Below are positions 5,652-11,202 of a DNA stretch of 11,202 nucleotides, piece by piece. The notes below the pieces were generated by a model. That model saw nothing but the letters and a program-made list of their open reading frames with translations. It was not told the DNA's origin and did no database searches. The translations under genes and the position numbers were made by a program. This DNA comes from Chloroflexota bacterium (GTDB lineage Bacteria; Chloroflexota; Anaerolineae; Promineifilales; Promineifilaceae). Where the stretch lies: positions 1-11,202 of the forward strand of contig QQUD01000833.1 in the NCBI GenBank assembly GCA_008501785.1, read 5' to 3'. Numbering within the stretch: position 1 is the first letter of the stretch; every line of letters begins with the position of its first letter.

Positions 5652-5722
5652 CCAAATCTTCCTAATTCGGCATAATTGCTTCAGGTTTATAAATAAGTTT
5701 CAGGTACACCAATGACAGACTA

Positions 5723-5846
5723 AGTTCACTCCATATAGCTTTTCCCTTTTTTTGATTAACACATTGCAATAACGGCCGTATTGCCCACCCTGCAACAAGC
5801 TAACCTGCTGACTAGCTAAAACGCTGCCAGCTTCTACGAGTGAACT
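5723..5846 (+). promoter_or_regulatory. Possible RBS-occluding inverted repeat in the ABC-F leader
   Basis: AGTTCACTC (5723-5731) is the exact complement of GAGTGAACT (5838-5846), which ends one base before the ABC-F ATG and includes its only Shine-Dalgarno-like bases (GAGTG). Pairing would hide the start. ABC-F genes are often attenuated, but a 9-bp match across 106 bases can be chance. The rest of 5652-5847 shows no gene. Confidence 0.25.
5772..5779. repeat. ACGGCCGT iterated palindrome, copy 6 (AACGGCCGTA)
   Basis: Intergenic, in the ABC-F leader. Flanks GCAAT and ATTGC extend it to a near-perfect 19-base palindrome (5766-5784). Confidence 0.9.
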
Positions 5847-5847
5847 C

Positions 5848-7506
5848 ATGCTAACCGCACACAAACTATCCAAATCATTTGGGCTATCACCCATTCTCAA
5901 AGCCATAACCTTTTCCATCAACGCTGGCGACCGTGTTGGTCTCATCGGCCCCAACGGCTGCGGCAAGACCACGCTGTTACGCCTGCTGACGGGTGAAGAA
6001 CGGCCGAATTCCGGCCACATCACCCTCACCCCCTCCAACCTGCGCGTCGGCTACCTGGCACAAGGGTTTGACCCTGGCCCAGCATTAACACTCGGGCAAC
6101 TGATCCACAGCACTGTCGGCGACCCAAACCGGTTAGAAGCCGAACTAGTGCAGTTGGCAACCGCGTTATCTGATGAGCCAGAGCGCATAGAATTGCAGGA
6201 AGCGTATGATCGGGTGTTGCGGCAGATGGAAGGAGGGGAAAACGGCCGTTTCCAATCCATCCTCGCCGCTCTAGGCCTGGACCAAATTGACGACGCACAA
6301 CCAGTTGCCACCCTCAGCGGTGGCCAAAAAACAAGACTAGCACTGGCACTCGTTTTGCTCAGTGACCCACAATTGCTGCTGCTCGACGAACCAACAAATC
6401 ACCTAGACATTGCCATGCTGGAATGGCTGGAAGATTGGCTGCACGAATTTCCTGGCGGTGTGCTCATCGTTTCACACGACCGCACCTTTTTGGATCGCAC
6501 CGTCACCCGCATTCTCGATCTGGACTCACACACGCACACACTCCGCGACTATGCCGGAAATTACAGTGACTACCTGGAACAGTTCACAACTGAACGCGAC
6601 AAGCAAATGGCCGTCTACAAAGACCAACAGTACGAAGTTAGGCGCATGAAGCAGGACATTGCCCGCGCTCGTGCGCAGGCAGAACATACCGAGCGCCAAG
6701 CCAGCTCAATCTCCATTGGCGGCGGCGTGATGAAACTGAAGGGATATAAAGATTACCAGCAAGGCATTGCCAAAAAAGTAGCCCGCAAAGCCAAATCACG
6801 CGCCAAAAAGCTGGACCGCTATCTGGATTCAGATGATCGGGTAGAAAAACCAAAACAATCCTGGCAAATGAAGCTTGATTTTGCCAAGACTGCCCATCTC
6901 GGACGTGACGTACTCACATTGCAAGATTTGACCATCGGTTATTCCTCAGATGCCCCCCTACTCAGGAATTTGAATACACACATTCAAAGTGGACAGCGCA
7001 TTGTCCTCACCGGGCCAAACGGCACGGGCAAATCAACGCTGCTGCGCACAATTGTAGGGCAAATTCCAGCGTTGGCAGGACATATTCGACTTGGAGCGAG
7101 TGTTCACCTGGGCTACATGGCACAGGAGCAGGAACTGCTAAACCCATCTGCCACTGCACTAGACACCATTTTGCAAACCGCACCACTCAACCAAACCGAT
7201 GCACGTAATTTTTTGCACTACTTTTTGTTCAGTGGAGACGATCCGCTGCGGCCAATTGCCCAACTCAGCTATGGCGAACGAGCACGGTTGTCGCTAGCAT
7301 TGTTGGTCGCACAGGGATGCAATTTTCTGCTGCTAGATGAGCCAATCAACCACCTGGACATTCCCTCCCGCAGCCAATTTGAGCAAGCACTAACACAATT
7401 CGATGGCACAATTCTCGCCGTTGTGCATGATCGCTATTTCATTGACCGCTTCGCCACCGATTTATGGCTGGTAGAAGGGGATGGGCTTATTGTAGAGATA
7501 AAATGA
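5848..7506 (+). CDS. ABC-F family ATPase (ribosome-associated, duplicated ATP-binding domains)
   Basis: This 552-residue soluble protein has two ABC domains and no membrane segment, the usual ABC-F plan; such proteins act in the ribosomal E site as translation factors or antibiotic-protection proteins. Domain 1: Walker A GPNGCGKT (34-41), signature LSGGQ (157-161), Walker B LLLLDEP (176-182) with DEPTNHLD (180-187), and switch His210 in SHDR. A charged helical linker (about 240-335) joins the domains and would reach toward the peptidyl-transferase centre. Domain 2: GPNGTGKS (389-396), degenerate signature LSYGE (473-477), DEPINHLD (497-504) and His527. The Thr-to-Ile change in the second DEPTNHLD is unusual, but the catalytic Glu is kept. 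Start context is weak (GAGTG only), which may point to leader control. The exact subfamily is not resolved. Confidence 0.92.
   Translation: MLTAHKLSKSFGLSPILKAITFSINAGDRVGLIGPNGCGKTTLLRLLTGEERPNSGHITLTPSNLRVGYLAQGFDPGPALTLGQLIHSTVGDPNRLEAELVQLATALSDEPERIELQEAYDRVLRQMEGGENGRFQSILAALGLDQIDDAQPVATLSGGQKTRLALALVLLSDPQLLLLDEPTNHLDIAMLEWLEDWLHEFPGGVLIVSHDRTFLDRTVTRILDLDSHTHTLRDYAGNYSDYLEQFTTERDKQMAVYKDQQYEVRRMKQDIARARAQAEHTERQASSISIGGGVMKLKGYKDYQQGIAKKVARKAKSRAKKLDRYLDSDDRVEKPKQSWQMKLDFAKTAHLGRDVLTLQDLTIGYSSDAPLLRNLNTHIQSGQRIVLTGPNGTGKSTLLRTIVGQIPALAGHIRLGASVHLGYMAQEQELLNPSATALDTILQTAPLNQTDARNFLHYFLFSGDDPLRPIAQLSYGERARLSLALLVAQGCNFLLLDEPINHLDIPSRSQFEQALTQFDGTILAVVHDRYFIDRFATDLWLVEGDGLIVEIK
6242..6249. 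repeat. ACGGCCGT iterated palindrome, copy 7 (AACGGCCGTT)
   Basis: Read AAC GGC CGT (Asn-Gly-Arg) in the first ABC domain. A one-mismatch relative, AACGGCCGAA, lies at 5999-6008 in the same gene. Confidence 0.9.
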
Positions 7507-7514
7507 AATGTCTT

Positions 7515-7586
7515 GTAGGGGCGAGACAGCGCGGAGACAAGGTTATTTGTTTATCCTAACGCCGTTCCGCGCTGTCCCGCACCTAC
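7515..7586. repeat. Long hairpin between convergent genes, possible bidirectional terminator
   Basis: Arms 7515-7535 and 7566-7586 match at 19 of 21 positions (core GACAGCGCGGA) around a 30-base loop. The element starts 8 bases after the ABC-F stop and ends 6 bases before the stop of the minus-strand gene. It looks like a dispersed repeat positioned to end both transcripts, although neither side has a strong T run. Confidence 0.7.
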
Positions 7587-7592
7587 GATTAT

Positions 7593-9065
7593 TTAATGTC
7601 CAGCGGCCAGTTTTTGTGCGCGTTGGCGCAGGTTTGTCATACGTGTTTCGTCGGTGGTGAGATCGTGGTGTAGCTGCATGAGGCGAGCGGCGAGGCCTTC
7701 GTCTTTAAAGGAGAAGGCCATGTTGTTGACCTGGTTGACACGGGATTGGATGGCTTTTGGAGTGTATTCGTCGTCGCGTAACGGCCGTGCTGCACCCCAA
7801 TCCACATGCACAATTTCACCATCGCTGGCACGCACGACGAAGTTAGGTGCGTGCCAATCCCCGTTTTCAATACCCATCAATTCACAAGTTTGTTGATGCA
7901 ATACAATTTCTTCATATAACTCTTCGTTGAGGCGGCTGTGATCCCCTAACACCACATCCTGCACAGTGGGACCATGAACATATGTCTCAATAGTCAGCCC
8001 AAAAAATGAAGAGAATTGCATGCTATAGCCAAACGCATCACTGATACGGGGTACCAAATTTTCTTCCAAAATAAGTCGCAGCCGTCCCCGTGATGTGACT
8101 AGTGAACCATCATTTGTGATGTAAGGCCAATTTTCCTTGCGCCCCATTTCAAATTTAGCACCCAGGCCAATTTCATGATATGGCTCGGGGCCGGGCTGTT
8201 TAATAACAACACCCAATTCTGGTGCAATTAAAATGGCGCTGCGACGATGCCGCCCCACAAGATATTCGCCTTTGAGCATCAACAGCAGCCCGTTTTTCGC
8301 CGTTTGGGCTTGCTGCCAATCACCGATAACGGCCGTTTCCCGCTCATCCCCCCACGCCATCGCAGATCGTCGCGTCAATTCCAACAACACCAACTGCCCC
8401 ATCAACTCATCGTAGAGCAGCAAATCGGGTAACGGCCGTCCTTCCACATCGGCAAAATGACTGCCCGCTGCAATTTCTTTATAAACACGCTCAACATAGG
8501 CAATGCGGCCCACGTGTGGCACAGGTTCACTGAGCAGCAAACGCCGACGCACCTTGTGCAAACAGCAAAATGCCTGCACCACTTCATTTACAGTCAGCCC
8601 CATTTCACTTTCCAACCGCGCTGCAACCTGTGCAGAATTCGCCCCAAAATAGCGAATATTTTCTCCATATTCTTGTAACGTTTCTCTGTGCCGCAGTATC
8701 GGATCGTCTGGCACATCTGCTGGCAGGCCGATGGTCGCAAAATAGTTTGCTACCCATCCACCCAAATCCCGCGTTAAAAAGTTGGATTCGGCCAAAAATT
8801 CAACCGGCACCAACCGGCTGGTACGCGTAAAAGTGAGGTGGCCGTGAGGATCATCAATCGCCAGCAAATCATCTACGGTTGGGGCGGGATTGGCTTGTAG
8901 TTGACGAATCCAGGCAGACTCGGCGGCAGGTAACGGCCGTTGTCCCACCGTATACAGCCATGCCCCCTTTGCCTCCCGTTGCGGCGGCATCAAAAAATCA
9001 ACAATCTCTGGGCGGCTCAACGGAATGCCTACAACAGAAAAGTGGAGGGGAGGCGTATTCATCAT
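7593..9065 (-). CDS. Uncharacterised protein with kinase-like C-terminal domain
   Basis: This 490-residue soluble protein is of no family I can name. The C-terminal half has marks of a protein-kinase-like fold: a strand with a candidate ATP-contacting Lys (GVVIKQPG, Lys289), a hinge-like IETYVHGPTVQDVV (359-372), a catalytic-loop-like NGDWHAPNF (401-409: Asp403, Asn408) and VDWGAAR (421-427), where Asp422 would be the DFG aspartate. This is reminiscent of UbiB/ABC1, RIO or LPS-kinase-type enzymes. The N-terminal 250 residues match nothing I recognise. ATG 9065 is preferred; TTG 9068 and ATG 9062 are also possible, and the ribosome site is only a weak GGTGAG / GAAGAAG. It lies 113 bases downstream of the GH4 gene on the same strand. 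Four ACGGCCGT copies fall within it, the highest density in the window. Confidence 0.75.
   Translation of the reverse strand: MMNTPPLHFSVVGIPLSRPEIVDFLMPPQREAKGAWLYTVGQRPLPAAESAWIRQLQANPAPTVDDLLAIDDPHGHLTFTRTSRLVPVEFLAESNFLTRDLGGWVANYFATIGLPADVPDDPILRHRETLQEYGENIRYFGANSAQVAARLESEMGLTVNEVVQAFCCLHKVRRRLLLSEPVPHVGRIAYVERVYKEIAAGSHFADVEGRPLPDLLLYDELMGQLVLLELTRRSAMAWGDERETAVIGDWQQAQTAKNGLLLMLKGEYLVGRHRRSAILIAPELGVVIKQPGPEPYHEIGLGAKFEMGRKENWPYITNDGSLVTSRGRLRLILEENLVPRISDAFGYSMQFSSFFGLTIETYVHGPTVQDVVLGDHSRLNEELYEEIVLHQQTCELMGIENGDWHAPNFVVRASDGEIVHVDWGAARPLRDDEYTPKAIQSRVNQVNNMAFSFKDEGLAARLMQLHHDLTTDETRMTNLRQRAQKLAAGH
7781..7788. repeat. ACGGCCGT iterated palindrome, copy 8 (AACGGCCGTG)
   Basis: On the coding (minus) strand it reads CGG CCG TTA (Arg-Pro-Leu), just after VDWGAA. 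Confidence 0.9.
8329..8336. repeat. ACGGCCGT iterated palindrome, copy 9 (AACGGCCGTT)
   Basis: On the coding (minus) strand it reads ACG GCC GTT (Thr-Ala-Val), a different phase from its neighbours in the same gene. Confidence 0.9.
8432..8439. repeat. ACGGCCGT iterated palindrome, copy 10 (AACGGCCGTC)
   Basis: On the coding (minus) strand it reads CGG CCG TTA (Arg-Pro-Leu), only 103 bases from copy 9. Confidence 0.9.
8933..8940. repeat. ACGGCCGT iterated palindrome, copy 11 (AACGGCCGTT)
   Basis: On the coding (minus) strand it reads CGG CCG TTA (Arg-Pro-Leu), near the N-terminus of the kinase-like protein. Confidence 0.9.
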
Positions 9066-9083
9066 CAACTTCTTCTTCTCACC

Positions 9084-9120
9084 AAAAGGTGCAAGGGGCA
9101 GGGTGCAAGGAGCATGGGGG
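9084..9120. repeat. Single-arm relative of the 156-220 GTGCAAGG repeat
   Basis: AAAAGGTGCAAGGGGCAGGG followed by TGCAAGGAGCA shares its unit structure with the arms at 156-220. A short inverted CATG...CATG / GGTG...CACC remainder lies toward 9134. It sits in the leader of the minus-strand kinase-like gene. Confidence 0.65.
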
Positions 9121-9150
9121 CACTCTCATGCACCACTGCAATAGTTATTA

Positions 9151-9168
9151 AAAATCGCGTTTTCCGCG
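9151..9168 (-). terminator. Weak terminator-like hairpin after the GH4 gene
   Basis: On the minus strand a CGCG-GAAAA-CGCG hairpin is followed by ATTTTT, about 10 bases after the GH4 stop. The stem is only 4-5 bp, so read-through into the next gene is likely. Confidence 0.3.
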
Positions 9169-9178
9169 TTTTCTATTT

Positions 9179-10492
9179 CTACTGATACGCTGGCAGCCAA
9201 TCACCGTGTGCGGCAATAAGTTCATCCACCATATCGTGAATCTGGTCTAAATCCAGTTCAGCAGCCGTATGCGGGTCCATCATGGCCGCATGGTAAATAT
9301 GCTCACGCTTGCAGGTAAGTGCAGCTTCAACGGTCAACGCATGTACATTTACGTTCGTCTGCATTAATGCAGCCAATTGCGGCGGTAACGTGCCAATATG
9401 AGTCGGCTGCACGCCATTTTTGTCTACCAAACATGGCAATTCAACCGGAACGCCCTGCGGTAAGTTATCAATCAACCCATTGTTAGGTACATTGGCATAA
9501 ACAGTCGTGGGGACATCTGTTTCCATTGCGCGAATAATCCACGAACCATATTCAACACTGCGGTCCACTTCAATCGGCTTTGCGGCATCTTCAAGGTCAA
9601 GGCGCAACGCTTCCCAATCTGCGATTTGCGTTTCACAGCGCGTGATGTACTCATCCAGCGGAATATTGAATCGCTCTATCAAGTCAGGGCGATCTCGCTT
9701 GATAAACCAGGGCACATATTCAGAAAAATGCTCACTTGACTCGGTGACAAAATACCCCATTCGCCTAAATATTTCGTAACGCACGCTGTCAGCCATCCCG
9801 CGTTTGCGCATGGGCGTTTCGCCACTGTTCAAATAGTCACGAATTTGCGGATATAAATCGACTCCGTTGCGCTCATATTTCAAGAAAAAGGCGACATGAT
9901 TAATGCCGGCAACCACATGGTTTACTTCTTCCACAGGAACACCAATGTCTGTCGCCAATTCAGCTGCGGTATAGGGAACCGAATGGCACAAACCAACTGT
10001 TTTGATTTTGCTGCCGCGATCAATTGCCCAGCAGTTTGAGACCATCGGATTGACATAATTAAGCAACAGCGCATCTGGACACAGCTCTTCCATATCCTTG
10101 CAAATATCTAGCAGCACGGGAATGGTACGCAGGCCGCGCATGATGCCCCCAATGCCCAGTGTGTCGGCAATGGTTTGACGCAAACCATATTTTTTAGGAA
10201 TTTCGAAGTCAAGTACGGTGCTGGGTTTGTACCCCCCAACCTGAATCATGCAAATGACGTAATCGGCACCATCGAGGCACTCACGTCGATTCAAGGTTGT
10301 TTCTATGGTTGGATTGGCATTGCAAATTGCCGCAACTTTGTGCGCCACAATTTCAGATGTCTTCAATCGCGTTTCATCAATATCATGCAATGAAAACGTG
10401 ACATCGGTCAATTCAGGAAATAGAAGGATGTCGCCCATCAGGCGTTTGGCAAAAATGGTGCTGCCCGCACCAATAAATGCAATTTTTGGCAT
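9179..10492 (-). CDS. Glycoside hydrolase family 4, probable alpha-galactosidase (MelA-like)
   Basis: GH4 enzymes use NAD+ and a divalent metal (usually Mn2+) to hydrolyse glycosidic bonds by an oxidation-elimination route. This cytoplasmic 437-residue protein is full length for the family. The Rossmann loop is at the N-terminus (IAFIGAGSTIFAKRL, 4-18, with G-A-G-S at 8-11). The substrate/metal block has LLLNYVNPM (142-150; Asn148) and GLCHSV (167-172; metal-ligand Cys169), with AGINHVAFFL (195-204; His199) supplying the other ligand. Within GH4, C-H-S-V is the signature I associate with alpha-galactosidases, against C-H-E-V for alpha-glucosidases; this is established family knowledge applied by eye. 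GAGG lies 9 bases upstream of the ATG. No sugar transporter is in view, so it would act on imported galactosides. It lacks ACGGCCGT copies. Confidence 0.93.
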   Translation of the reverse strand: MPKIAFIGAGSTIFAKRLMGDILLFPELTDVTFSLHDIDETRLKTSEIVAHKVAAICNANPTIETTLNRRECLDGADYVICMIQVGGYKPSTVLDFEIPKKYGLRQTIADTLGIGGIMRGLRTIPVLLDICKDMEELCPDALLLNYVNPMVSNCWAIDRGSKIKTVGLCHSVPYTAAELATDIGVPVEEVNHVVAGINHVAFFLKYERNGVDLYPQIRDYLNSGETPMRKRGMADSVRYEIFRRMGYFVTESSEHFSEYVPWFIKRDRPDLIERFNIPLDEYITRCETQIADWEALRLDLEDAAKPIEVDRSVEYGSWIIRAMETDVPTTVYANVPNNGLIDNLPQGVPVELPCLVDKNGVQPTHIGTLPPQLAALMQTNVNVHALTVEAALTCKREHIYHAAMMDPHTAAELDLDQIHDMVDELIAAHGDWLPAYQ

Positions 10493-10520
10493 GGTTATTT
10501 ACCTCACTCTTGAGAAATTT

Positions 10521-10701
10521 AAGATTAGAGAGTTGGGATTAGGGACTAGGAAGGGAAGAAGTTACACAGAGTTTCACAGAGAAGGCGCAGAGTTTCACAG
10601 CGAGGAAGAGAGAGCATTCTTCTCTGTGTCCCTCTGTGGTTCTCTGTGCAACTCTGTGTTCCTCTTACCTGTATTAATCACCAATCTCAAATCACGAATC
10701 C
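10521..10701. repeat. Large composite CACAGAG-unit hairpin repeat
   Basis: The inner left arm from 10562 has four CACAGAG/GCAGAG-type units and pairs imperfectly with the right arm ending about 10662, which is built of TCTCTGTG units. Outer flanks 10521-10550 and 10673-10701 are also roughly inverted copies (GATTAGAGA- against GATTTGAGA-like strings). It fills the space between the GH4 gene and the lipoprotein ORF, and its outer flank overlaps the last codons and stop of that ORF. Confidence 0.8.
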
Positions 10702-11174
10702 AGGTTACGGCCGTTCCCCGTCACCAACACCACTTCCGCACCCAACGCTTGCTGGTTCAAACGACCAGTCCAAAATAAATCCACGGCCAACGCATCGCCA
10801 TCAACATCCACGATGTTCACAGCTCGTGTATCTCCATCTGTTAACGGCTCTTTGCGGAAAACAAGACGCCCTTCATTCCAAAAAATGGCGCTGTTGCCCT
10901 GCAAATTAGCCAGCACAATGTCCAGGTCATTGTCATTGTCAAGATCATTGATGCCCACACCAGCCCCGTTGCTGTCAAACATAGTCACAGGCTCACTGCT
11001 GACAGTGGTCACGTGGTTCAGTTCATGTGCAACAAAACGATTGGTGCAACCGGTTGACTCATGCAAAGCCGTTGTTGTGATTGTGACGGGGGGTGGGGAA
11101 ACGGCCGTTGTACAACCAGTCAGCATCAACAGCACAAAGATATTATTTGAAAAAATCGAATCAAACCGGGACAT
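10692..11174 (-). CDS. Short VCBS/FG-GAP-repeat lipoprotein, probably C-terminally truncated
   Basis: The start at 11174 is chosen for its G-rich AGGTGGGGGG site 5 bases upstream; a GTG at 11198 is possible. The 160-residue product begins with a lipoprotein signal peptide (basic n-region, IFVLLML core, lipobox LTGC with Cys21), so it would be exported and lipidated. Two VCBS-like calcium-loop repeats follow: GVGINDLDNDNDLDIVLANL (73-92) and DVDGDALAVDLFWTG (123-137). Proteins of this type usually carry several more repeats forming a propeller. Here the frame ends at a TGA lying within the flanking composite repeat, so the 3' part was probably lost. Alternatively it is a real short form. Two ACGGCCGT copies lie within it. 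Confidence 0.7.
   Translation of the reverse strand: MSRFDSIFSNNIFVLLMLTGCTTAVSPPPVTITTTALHESTGCTNRFVAHELNHVTTVSSEPVTMFDSNGAGVGINDLDNDNDLDIVLANLQGNSAIFWNEGRLVFRKEPLTDGDTRAVNIVDVDGDALAVDLFWTGRLNQQALGAEVVLVTGNGRNLDS
10707..10714. repeat. ACGGCCGT iterated palindrome, copy 12 (TACGGCCGTT)
   Basis: On the coding (minus) strand it reads AAC GGC CGT AAC (Asn-Gly-Arg-Asn), four codons before the lipoprotein ORF stop. Confidence 0.85.
11101..11108. repeat. ACGGCCGT iterated palindrome, copy 13 (AACGGCCGTT)
   Basis: On the coding (minus) strand it reads ACG GCC GTT (Thr-Ala-Val), a few residues after the lipobox cysteine. Confidence 0.9.
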
Positions 11175-11202
11175 GAGAACCCCCCACCTGTTCGCCACCT
11201 TG

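Noticed and set aside
5700..6311. Minus-strand frames opposite the start of the ABC-F gene
   Set aside because: They are antisense to conserved ABC motifs and resemble nothing recognisable.

Overview
The window looks like ordinary chromosome from a free-living bacterium of roughly 45-50% GC. Standard starts and good Shine-Dalgarno sites are present, and intergenic spaces are crowded with palindromic repeats. The protein mix (hemolysin III, ABC-F ATPase, GH4 glycosidase, VCBS-repeat lipoprotein, BrnTA-type module, many hairpin repeats) would fit an environmental Chloroflexota bacterium (Anaerolineae/Caldilineae-like). That assignment is inference; no marker gene fixes it.

Layout. 1-155: C-terminal end of a pyridoxamine-phosphate-oxidase-like flavin protein, followed directly by a GTGCAAGG-type hairpin. 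Positions 205-233 carry a sigma70-like promoter whose -35 box lies inside that hairpin arm. 371-1947: a translationally coupled pair, an uncharacterised 190-residue protein and an APH/choline-kinase-like phosphotransferase. 2028-2684: hemolysin III/PAQR-type membrane protein with terminator. 2941-4190 (minus): an ECF-type sigma factor with a Cys-rich C-terminal extension, and upstream of it a 102-residue putative dimeric alpha-beta barrel protein. 4191-4690 is gene-free and holds a REP/dRS3-like hairpin pair and a 95-bp nested palindrome. 4691-5651: an HTH antitoxin without a toxin, then a frameshifted brnT with an intact brnA. 5848-7506: ABC-F ATPase. 7593-11174 (minus): a short VCBS-repeat lipoprotein, a GH4 alpha-galactosidase and an uncharacterised protein with a kinase-like C-terminal half.

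The most striking signal runs through the whole window. The palindrome ACGGCCGT occurs 13 times in 11.2 kb, where about 0.2 would be expected at even base composition; 7 copies are the full 10-mer AACGGCCGTT. Ten copies lie inside genes on both strands and use all three codon phases (Thr-Ala-Val, Arg-Pro, Gly-Arg), so the constraint acts on DNA and not on protein. This resembles the highly iterated palindrome HIP1 of cyanobacteria with a different core. A second layer is a set of long intergenic hairpins built from short repeated units near gene ends. I see no CRISPR array, tRNA, rRNA or transposase. The gene blocks do not form one obvious pathway.
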